This document shows positions 16,505 to 24,806 of a DNA stretch of 64,000 bases, piece after piece (within the stretch, counting starts at the first letter, position 1; every line of letters begins with the position of its first letter). Where the stretch lies: contig NZ_JAPCZF010000001.1 in NCBI RefSeq assembly GCF_025938095.1, positions 744,001-808,000 of the forward strand, given 5' to 3'. Below the pieces are notes generated by a model. That model saw only the letters and a list, made by a program, of their open reading frames with translations, had not been told where the DNA came from and did not search any database. Position numbers and translations under genes: made by a program. The stretch is from Novosphingobium sp. JCM 18896 (lineage in GTDB: Bacteria > Pseudomonadota > Alphaproteobacteria > Sphingomonadales > Sphingomonadaceae).

Positions 16505-17703
16505 AGGACCCACCCCTTCGGCTCGCGCTGCATTTCGAGCATGCGCTCGGAGATGATGTTGCGCTGCACTTCCTCGCTGCCGCCGGCGATGGTCCAGGCG
16601 TAGCTGTTCATGAAATCGGCCATCCAGTTGCCCGTGGTGAGATCGCCATAGACGATCGGCGCGCGGTACTGCTCGTCGATCCCGCCAAGGCGCGTGCCGA
16701 GCAGGGTGAACTCACGCAGCACGCGCGAATAGGTGTTCTTGACGATCGAGGCGTCGCCCAGGCCCTCGTGGCCGTCGATGCGGTTCTGCAGGAAGCGGTC
16801 GGCGATCGCGCAGGCTTCGTCGCAGCGCGTCACGAGCTGGCCGAAGTCGCGCAGCACGCCGCGGTCTTCCTCATAGCCGTTCTTGCGGATCAGTTCGGCC
16901 ACGCGGCTCAGCGCGCCGCGCATCTTGTAGGTCAACTCCATCAGCGTGAGGCCGCGCTCAGACGACAAGGTCGCCTGGCTGACGGCCCAACCCTTGCCCT
17001 CTTCGCCGACGCGATCGGTGACCGGGATCACCACGTCGTCGAGGAACATCTCGCAGAATTCCTCGTCGCCCTGGATCTGTTCGATCGGGCGGACCGAGAC
17101 GCCCGGCGCCTTCATGTCCATCAGCAGGAAGGTGATGCCCGCCTGCTTCACGCCGTCGCTGCTCGTGCGCACGAGCAGCAGGCACTTGTCGGCATATTGC
17201 GCCATCGTCGACCAGACCTTCTGGCCGTTGATCACGTAGACTTCCTGGCCGTCGCGCGTCTGGCGCTCGGCCTTGCACTTGAGCGAGGCGAGGTCCGAAC
17301 CGGCGTTGGGTTCGGAGAAACCCTGGCACCAGGTCTCGCCCTCGAGGATCGCGGGGAGGTAGCGGGCCTTCTGTTCCTCGGTGCCGCATTCGAGGAAGGT
17401 CGAGGCGGCGTGATAGGTGGAGACGAACGAGAGCAGCAGCCGCGGCGTGTCGGCGCGGGCCAGCTCCTCGTAGATCACCTTCTGCTCGGCCAGGCTGCGG
17501 CCGGCGCCGGGGGCGAGGCCCGCGGGCCAGTGCGGCACGGCATAGCCGCCGGCGACCAGGGTCTGGAACCAGTCGCGCTGCGCCTGGGCGAACTCGGCGT
17601 GGCTCATGGTCTTGTAGGCTTCGCGCCAGCCCGTGGGGGCGTGGGCGGCGAGCCAGGTGCGGACTTCGTTCCGCAAGGTGTCGAGTTGCGTGGTGTCGCT
17701 CAT
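16501..17703 (-). CDS. Acyl-CoA dehydrogenase, long partner subunit
   Basis: A 400-residue acyl-CoA dehydrogenase. CQGFSEPNAGSDLASLKCKA is the first signature and YVINGQKVWSTMAQYADKC the second. The C-terminal flavin loop is TIAGGSEEVQRNII, where Ala-Gly-Gly stands at the usual YEG position, so the classic catalytic Glu is not in its normal place. It lies between an upstream Rieske ferredoxin gene (46-base gap) and the coupled short subunit (4-base GTGA overlap). This looks like one half of a heteromeric FadE acting on a bulky acyl-CoA, as in ChsE-type enzymes of steroid side-chain beta-oxidation. That specificity is inference. Confidence 0.9.
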   Translation of the reverse strand: MSDTTQLDTLRNEVRTWLAAHAPTGWREAYKTMSHAEFAQAQRDWFQTLVAGGYAVPHWPAGLAPGAGRSLAEQKVIYEELARADTPRLLLSFVSTYHAASTFLECGTEEQKARYLPAILEGETWCQGFSEPNAGSDLASLKCKAERQTRDGQEVYVINGQKVWSTMAQYADKCLLLVRTSSDGVKQAGITFLLMDMKAPGVSVRPIEQIQGDEEFCEMFLDDVVIPVTDRVGEEGKGWAVSQATLSSERGLTLMELTYKMRGALSRVAELIRKNGYEEDRGVLRDFGQLVTRCDEACAIADRFLQNRIDGHEGLGDASIVKNTYSRVLREFTLLGTRLGGIDEQYRAPIVYGDLTTGNWMADFMNSYAWTIAGGSEEVQRNIISERMLEMQREPKGWVL

Positions 17704-17749
17704 GCGGGCCTCTTGCAGCGCGTCGGGTTGGTCGTCAAACGCAGGAGCG

Positions 17750-18064
17750 TTAAATGGCGACTTCGATCGTATCGCCGGTGACGCGGACCTCGAAGGTCTT
17801 GATCGGCATCGTCGCGGGCGGGTTCATCGGTTGGCCAGTCTCGAGATCGAAGCGCGCGCCGTGGACGGGGCACGAGAGCCAGCCGTTCTTCATCTTGCCG
17901 CAGTCGAGCTTCTCGTGCGCGTGGCTGCACAGGTTCTCGACTGCGAAGATCGTGTCCTTCGTGTTGCACAGGACCAGCTCGACCTTGCCGGCCATGGCCA
18001 CGATCTTGGCGCCGGCGGGCAGTTCGTCCAGCTTGGCAACGGCGACGAAGGTCTTTTCGCTCAT
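17750..18064 (-). CDS. Rieske [2Fe-2S] ferredoxin
   Basis: A 104-residue soluble Rieske protein. Both cluster motifs are intact: Cys46-x-His48 in LCSHAH and Cys65-x-x-His68 in CPVHGARF, separated by 16 residues. There is no membrane segment or oxygenase domain, so it is an electron-transfer ferredoxin of the NirD/BphF type rather than a cytochrome bc1 subunit. It leads the operon with the FadE pair. A ferredoxin of this class normally supplies a Rieske oxygenase (for example biphenyl or ketosteroid hydroxylase systems). No oxygenase gene is in the window, so the partner must be elsewhere. GAGAG precedes the start at 18064. Confidence 0.9.
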   Translation of the reverse strand: MSEKTFVAVAKLDELPAGAKIVAMAGKVELVLCNTKDTIFAVENLCSHAHEKLDCGKMKNGWLSCPVHGARFDLETGQPMNPPATMPIKTFEVRVTGDTIEVAI

Positions 18065-18249
18065 CGGCTCGGGTACTCTCTTTCGGGTCGGAAACGCGGC
18101 CCCTGTAGAGGTCTCGCGCGCTGTTCAATCCGCCCTTGCCGTCAAACGCGCGCGGAAGCAATTGGCTCTACCCTGCCGGTCATTTCTCCGGCACTGTCCC
18201 AACAGATAATGCCGCGGGCGAATTCGCGGAATATGTGGCGGGAGAGGCT

Positions 18250-19965
18250 GTGCAGGATACAGAGACATTCGACGTCGTCGTGGTGGGTTCCGGCTCGGCC
18301 GGTGCCATGGCGGCGCTGCGTGCGGCCGATCACGGGCTCAAGGTCCTGATCGTCGAGAAGGCGCAGAAGTTCGGCGGCACCTCGGCCACCTCGGGCGGCG
18401 TCATGTGGATCCCCAACCACCAGCTCGACGGTGACCAGGGCGACAGCCGCGAGGCGACCCTGCAATACGTCGACAGCCTGATCGGCAAGCCGGTCAACCG
18501 CGAGCGGCTCGAGGCCTTCGTCGATGAAGCGCCCAAGATGCTGCAATATCTCAAGGGCACCGGCGTGCAGGTCGCGGCCGCCGCCTGGCCCGACTACTAT
18601 CCGGGCAATCCCGGCGCGCGCGCCGACCGTTCGGTGATCGTGCCGACCTTCGACGGCCGTGATCTCGGCGACAACCGCTATGCGCTGATGCGCGAGCAGT
18701 ACAACCGCTTCAAGCTGTTCGGCCGCTATGCGATGGACCTGACCGAGACCTTCACCCTGATGATGCAGTCGAAGGGCTGGCGCGGCGTCGCCGCCAAGGT
18801 CATCGCGCGCTACTGGATGGATCGTTCGACCCGCGCGGTCTCGCACCGCGACAAGCGCTTCACCTCGGGCGCGGCGCTGATGGGTGCGACCTACAAGGCC
18901 GTGTTCGACCGCGGTGCCGAGCTGCGCATGGAGACCAAGCTCGACCGCCTGCTGGTCGACGACGCCGGCCGCGTGACCGGCGTCGAGGTCAGCAACTTCG
19001 GCCGCAAGTACACGATCAACGCGCGCCACGGCGTCGTGCTCGCCGCGGGCGGCTTCGAGTGGAACCAGGAGCTGCGCGACCGCTTCTATCCGGTCCCCGG
19101 CCTGACCCGTCATTCGTCGACCCCAGAGGACGCCAACCGCGGCGAGGGCCTGATCGCCGCCGAGGCGATCGGCGCCTCGACCGAGCATACCGAAGCGGGC
19201 TGGTGGATCCCCACTATGCAACTGCCGATGCCCGGCGCCTCGAACTTCCACGAAATCCACCAGGCCGCCTTCGACGTCGGCCGGCCGTGGTCGGTCGTGC
19301 TCAACCGTAATGGCGATCGCTTCGTCGATGAGGCCTGCGGCTACGACCAGTTCGGCCAGGCGATGGTCGCCGATCATCAGAAGACCGGCGCCAACATGCC
19401 GTGCTGGCTGATCTTCGATACGAAGTTCCGCCGCAAGTTCAGCGCTGGCGGCCTGATGCCGACCGTGCATACGCCGGAGCGCAAGGTGCCCAACGACTGG
19501 TGGGACCACTACGTCTTCCGCGCCAACACGATCGAGGAGCTGGCGAAGAAGATCCATCTGCCGGTCGACAAGGTCAAGGAACAGGTCCGCAAGATCGGCG
19601 AGTATTCGAAGACCGGCATCGATCCCGAATTCGGCCGCGGTATGAACCCCTACGACCAGATGTTCGGCGATCCCACGGTCACGCCCAATCCCAACCTGGG
19701 TCCGATCGACACCGCGCCGTTCTATGCCGTGCCGATCAACAACGGCGACCTCGGCACCAAGGGCGGCCTGCGCTGCGATGCGCGCGCACGCGTGCTCGAC
19801 CAGGCGGGCAATCCGATCGCCGGCCTCTATGCCGCGGGCAACCAGTCGGGCACGCCGTTCGGTGACGTCTACCCGGGCGCCGGCGCGACGATCGGCCCGG
19901 CCATGACCTTCGGCTACATCGCCGCAAACGACATTGCAGAGCGCTCGGGCAACCAGCGGGCGTAA
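18250..19965 (+). CDS. FAD-binding dehydrogenase, 3-ketosteroid delta1-dehydrogenase-like (second copy)
   Basis: About 571 residues. The FAD motif VVVVGSGSAGAMAALRAADH opens the protein, then FGGTSATSGGVMWIP. Tyr116-Tyr117 in AWPDYYPGNPG and Tyr541 in VYPGAGATIGPAMTFGYIA correspond to active-site positions of 3-ketosteroid delta1-dehydrogenases. It is a diverged paralogue of the gene at 7746. The start is uncertain: GTG 18250 is taken because the conserved strand begins a few codons later; GTG 18235 and ATG 18136 are also in frame, and GGGAGAG at 18239-18245 lies closest to 18250. It is divergent from the Rieske/FadE operon. Likely desaturates a cyclic ketone; the steroid substrate is inferred. 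Confidence 0.83.
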   Translation: MQDTETFDVVVVGSGSAGAMAALRAADHGLKVLIVEKAQKFGGTSATSGGVMWIPNHQLDGDQGDSREATLQYVDSLIGKPVNRERLEAFVDEAPKMLQYLKGTGVQVAAAAWPDYYPGNPGARADRSVIVPTFDGRDLGDNRYALMREQYNRFKLFGRYAMDLTETFTLMMQSKGWRGVAAKVIARYWMDRSTRAVSHRDKRFTSGAALMGATYKAVFDRGAELRMETKLDRLLVDDAGRVTGVEVSNFGRKYTINARHGVVLAAGGFEWNQELRDRFYPVPGLTRHSSTPEDANRGEGLIAAEAIGASTEHTEAGWWIPTMQLPMPGASNFHEIHQAAFDVGRPWSVVLNRNGDRFVDEACGYDQFGQAMVADHQKTGANMPCWLIFDTKFRRKFSAGGLMPTVHTPERKVPNDWWDHYVFRANTIEELAKKIHLPVDKVKEQVRKIGEYSKTGIDPEFGRGMNPYDQMFGDPTVTPNPNLGPIDTAPFYAVPINNGDLGTKGGLRCDARARVLDQAGNPIAGLYAAGNQSGTPFGDVYPGAGATIGPAMTFGYIAANDIAERSGNQRA

Positions 19966-19969
19966 CATT

Positions 19970-20105
19970 CATCCTCCCCGGAACGGGGAGGGGGACCATG
20001 GCGCGCAGCGGCATGGGGGAGGGGGCTCGCAGGCAAGCGCAGCGCCAACCGACAGCCCCCTCCACCGTCCTGCGGACGGTCCCCCTCCCCGTGCCGGGGA
20101 GGATT
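19970..20105. repeat. REP-like inverted pair (ATCCTCCCC family)
   Basis: Outer units ATCCTCCCCGGAACGGGGAG (19971-19990) and CTCCCCGTGCCGGGGAGGAT (20085-20104), with internal GGAGGGGGCT / AGCCCCCTCC blocks. It lies between two same-strand genes (19965 and 20120), so it falls inside a possible transcript and leaves only a short leader for the SDR gene. Confidence 0.8.
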
Positions 20106-20119
20106 GAAGGAGCAAGATT

Positions 20120-20893
20120 ATGGAAGGCAAAGTTGCGATCGTCACCGGCGGCGGCGGCGGGATCGGTGCGGGGATCGTCCGCGCGCTCGGCGCGAAGGGC
20201 GTCAAGGTCGTCGCGACCGGCCGCAACGAGGGCAAGCTCGCGCGCTTCGGCGAGGAACTGGGTTCGTCGATCGCCTACTCGTCGATCGCGGTCGATGCCA
20301 CGGCCGCCGATGCGCCCAAGGCGATCGTCGAGCACGCGCTCGAGAAGTTCGGCCGGCTCGACATGCTGGTGAACAACGCGGGCTCGTTCAATTTCGGCCC
20401 GGTCCATTCGACCACCGACGACATGCTCGACGAAGTGCTCGGCATCTCGCTGCGCGCGCCGTTCCGCCTGACGCGCGAGGCCTTGCCGCATCTGGGGCAG
20501 GGCTCGTCGATCCTGTTCGTCGGCTCGACCTGGGGCATCTACGGCACGCCGGGTGGCGGTGCCTACTCGGCGGTCAAGGCCGCACAGATCGGCCTGATGC
20601 AGACCTTGGCCGCCGAATACGGGCCGCAGGGCATTCGCTCGAACTACATTGCGCCCACCGTCGTGCGCACCGAGATGACCGACGCGTTCTGGGATCTCGA
20701 CTTCTTCCGCCGCACCAACCACGAGCTGACGCCGTTCCCCGGCGAATGCACGGTCGACGACATCGGCAACATGGCCGCCTTCCTCGCCTCGGACCTGGCC
20801 GGCTTCGTCAACGGCCAGACGATCGCGGTCGACGGCGGCATTTCGACCACGCGCTACCTCGCGCCCGAAGCGGTGAATGCCGAACGAAAGTAG
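20120..20893 (+). CDS. SDR family oxidoreductase
   Basis: A 257-residue classical SDR. The glycine-rich loop TGGGGGIGAG is at about residues 10-19, NNAG near 90, with Ser in FVGSTWG and the catalytic pair YSAVK. The tail IAVDGGISTTRYLAPEAV is slightly long. GAAGGAG at 20106-20112 sets ATG 20120. It follows the KstD-like gene after a REP pair and precedes a TonB-dependent receptor, so it may act on the same imported substrate, for example as a hydroxysteroid or hydroxyacyl-CoA dehydrogenase. Direct evidence for the substrate is lacking. Confidence 0.88.
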   Translation: MEGKVAIVTGGGGGIGAGIVRALGAKGVKVVATGRNEGKLARFGEELGSSIAYSSIAVDATAADAPKAIVEHALEKFGRLDMLVNNAGSFNFGPVHSTTDDMLDEVLGISLRAPFRLTREALPHLGQGSSILFVGSTWGIYGTPGGGAYSAVKAAQIGLMQTLAAEYGPQGIRSNYIAPTVVRTEMTDAFWDLDFFRRTNHELTPFPGECTVDDIGNMAAFLASDLAGFVNGQTIAVDGGISTTRYLAPEAVNAERK

Positions 20894-20984
20894 TGTTTCC
20901 AGACTGTTGCTGAAAAGCGGCACCCTGCGGGGAAATGCTGCGCTGCAACACAACTGTCATTGATATCACATCGCCGAAGACTAG

Positions 20985-21054
20985 GCGGGCCGCCGAGATG
21001 GCTGGCCCGCCGACCTTCGCTGGCGCGCGACGGCCGTCTCCGATCAATCGGAGA
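20985..21054 (+). promoter_or_regulatory. Two leader hairpins before the TonB receptor, one covering its ribosome site
   Basis: GCGGGCC (20985-20991) pairs with GGCCCGC (21004-21010). Next, TCTCCGATCAATCGGAGA (21037-21054) is a perfect palindrome that as RNA forms a 7-bp stem with a TCAA loop. The right arm contains CGGAGA, the only plausible ribosome site for ATG 21064, so folding would hide it. It could equally be a DNA operator. Confidence 0.6.
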
Positions 21055-21063
21055 TAGAATTTC

Positions 21064-23388
21064 ATGAAATCGCAGACCGCACTCGCCTTCACGGCGCTTT
21101 GCCTCGCCACGGTGGCCCTGCCGTCGATCGCCGCCGCGCAGACCGCCGATGCCGGCGCCGATACCGGCCTCGGCGAAATCGTCGTGACCGCCGAACGCCG
21201 CGCCGAGAACCTGACCGACGTTCCCGTCTCGGTCGGCGTGGTCAGCGGCGACAACCTGCGCCAGTTCACCGGTGGCGGCGACGACACGCTGCTCTCGCTC
21301 GCCGGCCGCGTGCCCAGCCTCTACGTCGAATCGACCACGGGCCGCATCTTCCCGCGCTTCTACATCCGCGGCCTCGGCAACGTGGACTTCTACCTCGGCG
21401 CCTCGCAGCCGGTCTCGATCATCCAGGACGACGTCGTGCTCGAGCACGTCGTGCTCAAGTCCAACCCGGTCTACGACGTCGCCCAGGTCGAAGTGCTGCG
21501 CGGCCCGCAGGGCTCGCTGTTCGGCCGCAACACCACGGCCGGCATCGTCAAGTTCGACACGATCCGTCCGACCATGGACCTCCAGGGCCGCGCCTCGCTG
21601 TCCTACGGCACCTACAACAGCGTCAACCTCGACGCTGGCGTCGGTGGCCCGATCGTCGCCGACAAGGTCGCCGTGCGCCTGTCGGTGCTCGCGCAGCACC
21701 GCGAGGACTACGTCGACAACACCTACACCGGCCCGAGCCTCGACGGCACGGTCTCGCCCGCGAAGAACACGATGGGCGGCTTCGACGATCTCAACGCCCG
21801 CCTGCAGGTCCTCGTCACGCCGACCGAGGATCTCTCGCTGCTGCTCTCGGGCCATGTCCGCGATTATGACGGCACCTCGACCCTGTTCCTGCGCGGCGCG
21901 CTGACCAAGGGCTCGAACGAGAGCACCGCTCCGCGCGATCGCGTCGCCTTCGACGAAGCGCAGAACAACCCGCAGGCCTATAAGACCCAGGGTGCCTCGG
22001 CGCGTCTGGCCTGGAACTTCGGCGACGTCGAGCTGACCTCGATCACCGCCTACGAGCACACGGCCGGCTATAGCCGCGGCGACACCGACGGCGGCGCCGC
22101 GGTGAACTTCCCGGTCGGCGGCCTGCCCAACGGCTACGGCCAGTCGCAGGGCCAGATCCGCGATCTCGACCAGTGGACGCAGGAACTGCGCCTCGCCAGC
22201 ACCGGCGACGGCCCGTTCAAGTGGCAGGTCGGCGGCTACTACTTCGACAGCCGCGACATCACCGACTTCTACCAGCGTCGCTACTTCCTGACCGCACCGT
22301 TCAGCGCGACCAACGCCCAGACCAACAACCCCGAGAACTGGGTGCGTCTGCACAACGTCAATACCTCGTGGGCGCTGTTCGGCCAGGCCAGCTACGAGAT
22401 CGGCGATCGCCTGACGATCACCGGCGGCGTGCGCTATACCGAGGACAAGAAGCGCACCCAGCTGATCAAGGTGGCGAGCACGGGCTCGACGGTGAACTTC
22501 CCGGCGACGGCGTCGCGCGACGTCAGCCTGACCGGCAAGGAGCCGAGCTGGGATCTCTCGGCGCTCTACAAGCTCAGCGACGAGGCGAGCGTCTATGCCC
22601 GCGTCGCGCGCGGCTTCCGCGGCCCGACGATCCAGGGCCGCTCGGCCGTGTTCGGTTCGGCCTTCACCACGGCCAATTCGGAAACGATCACCTCGGGTGA
22701 GGTCGGCTTCAAGAGCCAGCTGCTCGACAACCGCCTGCGCTTCAACGCCAGCGCGTTCTACTGGCGCGTCAACGACATCCAGCTCAACGGCAACGATTCG
22801 GACGGCAACGGCGTCCTGTTCAACGCCGACAAGGCCGATGCCTATGGCGCCGAGGCCGAGATCGAGTTCCTGCCGATCGACAACCTGTCGCTGTCGCTGG
22901 GTGGCAGCCTGCTGCACACCAAGATCAAGGACAGCCGCGTCTATGCGCAGGTCTGCGCGCTCAACGGCGTCGTGGTCTGCACGGTCGAGGATCCGACGAT
23001 CACGCGTCCGGTGTTCGGCGCGCCGACCGTCTTCGCCTCGATCGACGGCAACCCGCTGCCCAACGCGCCGAAGTGGAACCTGAACTTCGCCGCGCGCTAC
23101 GACATCCCCGTCGGCAACTCGGGCAGCTTCTTCATCGCCACCGACTGGAACGCCCAGGGCTATACGAACTTCGTGCTCTACAAGACCAAGGAGTTCTACT
23201 CGAAGAACAACTTCGAGGGCGGCCTGAAGATCGGCATCACCGGTGCCGACAAGTCGTGGGAGTTTGCGGCCTTCGCGCGCAACATCACCAACGAGAAGAA
23301 CCTCAAGGGCGTGATCGAGAACTACATGGCGGCCGTCTACAACGAGCCGCGCATCTTCGGCGTCTCGTTCAGCGGCAAGATCCGCTAA
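21064..23388 (+). CDS. TonB-dependent outer-membrane receptor
   Basis: A 774-residue receptor. The signal peptide MKSQTALAFTALCLATVALP ends near AAAQT, followed by the TonB box region GEIVVTAERRAENL and DVPVSV. The plug domain (about 45-165) contains YDVAQVEVLRGPQGSLFGRN and ends near TAGIVKFDTI; the remainder is the 22-strand barrel with alternating aromatic strands. The protein ends GVSFSGKIR, without the usual terminal aromatic residue. It imports a large substrate across the outer membrane using TonB-ExbBD energy. It sits downstream of a KstD-like/SDR pair and upstream of a FadE pair, so the cargo is probably the compound they degrade; siderophore uptake is less likely. A hairpin covers its ribosome site. 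Confidence 0.93.
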   Translation: MKSQTALAFTALCLATVALPSIAAAQTADAGADTGLGEIVVTAERRAENLTDVPVSVGVVSGDNLRQFTGGGDDTLLSLAGRVPSLYVESTTGRIFPRFYIRGLGNVDFYLGASQPVSIIQDDVVLEHVVLKSNPVYDVAQVEVLRGPQGSLFGRNTTAGIVKFDTIRPTMDLQGRASLSYGTYNSVNLDAGVGGPIVADKVAVRLSVLAQHREDYVDNTYTGPSLDGTVSPAKNTMGGFDDLNARLQVLVTPTEDLSLLLSGHVRDYDGTSTLFLRGALTKGSNESTAPRDRVAFDEAQNNPQAYKTQGASARLAWNFGDVELTSITAYEHTAGYSRGDTDGGAAVNFPVGGLPNGYGQSQGQIRDLDQWTQELRLASTGDGPFKWQVGGYYFDSRDITDFYQRRYFLTAPFSATNAQTNNPENWVRLHNVNTSWALFGQASYEIGDRLTITGGVRYTEDKKRTQLIKVASTGSTVNFPATASRDVSLTGKEPSWDLSALYKLSDEASVYARVARGFRGPTIQGRSAVFGSAFTTANSETITSGEVGFKSQLLDNRLRFNASAFYWRVNDIQLNGNDSDGNGVLFNADKADAYGAEAEIEFLPIDNLSLSLGGSLLHTKIKDSRVYAQVCALNGVVVCTVEDPTITRPVFGAPTVFASIDGNPLPNAPKWNLNFAARYDIPVGNSGSFFIATDWNAQGYTNFVLYKTKEFYSKNNFEGGLKIGITGADKSWEFAAFARNITNEKNLKGVIENYMAAVYNEPRIFGVSFSGKIR

Positions 23389-23412
23389 GCGAAGACCCGA
23401 CAGGGTAAGAGA

Positions 23413-23447
23413 CGGGCTCCGGTCGCAAGGCCGGGGCCCGTTTTCGT
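23413..23447 (+). terminator. Rho-independent terminator after the TonB receptor
   Basis: CGGGCTCCGG (23413-23422) and CCGGGGCCCG (23431-23440) form a 10-bp stem with one G-T wobble and an 8-base loop, followed by TTTTCGTT. It lies 25 bases after the receptor stop. Confidence 0.8.
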
Positions 23448-23476
23448 TGGCGGGGCCGCGCTTCCACTCTCTGGCC

Positions 23477-23574
23477 GTCGCCCCTGCGAAGGCAGGGGCC
23501 CAACCGAGCTTTCAGCCGGGCACGAAGTTGTCTGTCTGTGCGCTCAGATGGGCCCCTGCCTTCGCAGGGGCGAC
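23477..23574. repeat. REP-like perfect 26-bp inverted pair (stem variant)
   Basis: The left arm begins GTCGCCCCTGCGAAGGCAGG (23477-23502); the right arm 23549-23574 is its exact reverse complement. It has the same CGAAGG tip as the pairs at 9896 and 28283 but a different, still fully paired stem (CCCCTGC/GCAGGGG). With the terminator at 23413 it fills the 272-base gap between the receptor and the next acyl-CoA dehydrogenase. Confidence 0.8.
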
Positions 23575-23660
23575 GAGTTGGGGTACGACGTCTGCTGCAG
23601 CTTGCCGCGAACGCATTCTCTCGTTTAACGGGGCCGCAGACCTGAGAGAGCGACAGCCCC

Positions 23661-24806
23661 ATGAACTTCGAATGGACCGACGAGCAGCAGGCGTTCCGCC
23701 GCAAGCTGGTCGACTTCCTCGCGGCGAACCTGCCCGAGGACTGGGAGGAATTCTCCAAGCACGGCCCGGCCTCGCCGGCGCTGACGGAGTTCGCGCGCGG
23801 CTTCTGTCGCAAGCTGGCCGAGAACGGCATGCTGTTCCCGCACTGGCCCAAGGACATCGGCGGCGAGGGGCTGGGGCCCTGGGAGCAGCAGATCCTGGCC
23901 GAAGTGATGTGGGAGTACGGCGAGCCGCGCGGCGGCCAGTACATGAACGTCAACTGGATCGGCCCGACGATGCTGAAGTACGGCACCGAGGCGCAGAAGG
24001 CGAAGTATCTGCCGCAGATCTCGGCGGGCGAGATGCTCTGGTGCCAGGGCTTCTCCGAGCCGAATTCGGGTTCGGACCTCGCCTCGCTGCGCACCCGCGC
24101 CGAGCTTGAGGGTGACCATTACAAGGTCAACGGCCAGAAGATCTGGACCTCCTACGCCGGCCTCGCCGACACCTGCTTCCTGCTGACGCGCACCAGCGAC
24201 GATCGCAAGAAGGGCATCACCATCCTGCTCGTGCCGATGGACACGCCGGGCATCACCGTGCGCCAGATCCCGAGCCTGATCGGCGAGGGCGACATCCACG
24301 AGGTGTTCTTCGACGACGTCATCGTCCCCGTCGGCCAGCGCTTCGGCGAGGAAGGCCAGGCCTGGGAGATCATCGGTTATTCGTTGACCAACGAACGCCT
24401 GGGCATTCCGCGCTATCACCTGGCGCGCGAAGCGCTCGACCGCGCGGTCGGCATTCTCAAGGCGAACGGTGAATTCACCCGCGAGACGGTCAAGGCCGAG
24501 GCCGCGCGTTGCGCCGCGCTCTGCGAAGCGGCGCGCACGGCGATCTACGCGATCGTCCAGAAGCGCGTCGATGGCGGCACGGTCGGTCCCGAGAGCTCGT
24601 CGGCGCGCTACGCCACGGTCCAGGCCGAGCGTGCGGTCAGCGAGTTCGTGGTCGAATATGTGCCCGAAGCACTCGCCGGTCAGTCGGCCTTCCTGCAGAT
24701 GCACCACCAGCGCGGCATCGTCGCGGGCATCGCTTCGGGCGCGGCCGAGATCCAGCTCAACATCATCGCTTCCGATGTTCTTCAACTGCCGCGGGAGCCG
24801 CGCTGA
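23661..24806 (+). CDS. Acyl-CoA dehydrogenase, long partner subunit (second pair)
   Basis: A 381-residue acyl-CoA dehydrogenase. MLWCQGFSEPNSGSDLASLR and YKVNGQKIWTSYAGLADTCF are the family signatures. The C-terminal loop GIASGAAEIQLNII lacks the YEG catalytic Glu. The stop overlaps the start of the shorter dehydrogenase by one base (TGATG). The arrangement repeats that at 15479-17703: long subunit first, short second, both without the usual catalytic Glu in the long chain. By analogy with FadE heterotetramers it probably desaturates a bulky acyl-CoA side chain. A different chain length or step from the first pair is likely, but this cannot be read from sequence. Confidence 0.9.
   Translation: MNFEWTDEQQAFRRKLVDFLAANLPEDWEEFSKHGPASPALTEFARGFCRKLAENGMLFPHWPKDIGGEGLGPWEQQILAEVMWEYGEPRGGQYMNVNWIGPTMLKYGTEAQKAKYLPQISAGEMLWCQGFSEPNSGSDLASLRTRAELEGDHYKVNGQKIWTSYAGLADTCFLLTRTSDDRKKGITILLVPMDTPGITVRQIPSLIGEGDIHEVFFDDVIVPVGQRFGEEGQAWEIIGYSLTNERLGIPRYHLAREALDRAVGILKANGEFTRETVKAEAARCAALCEAARTAIYAIVQKRVDGGTVGPESSSARYATVQAERAVSEFVVEYVPEALAGQSAFLQMHHQRGIVAGIASGAAEIQLNIIASDVLQLPREPR

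Noticed and set aside
20854-22917. A 687-residue antisense open frame over the first TonB receptor
   Set aside because: High GC leaves long antisense frames open. The translation is rich in Arg, Asp, Ala and Val without family motifs, whereas the sense strand gives a complete receptor. Similar antisense frames at 7608-9392 and 18142-19968 were rejected for the same reason.
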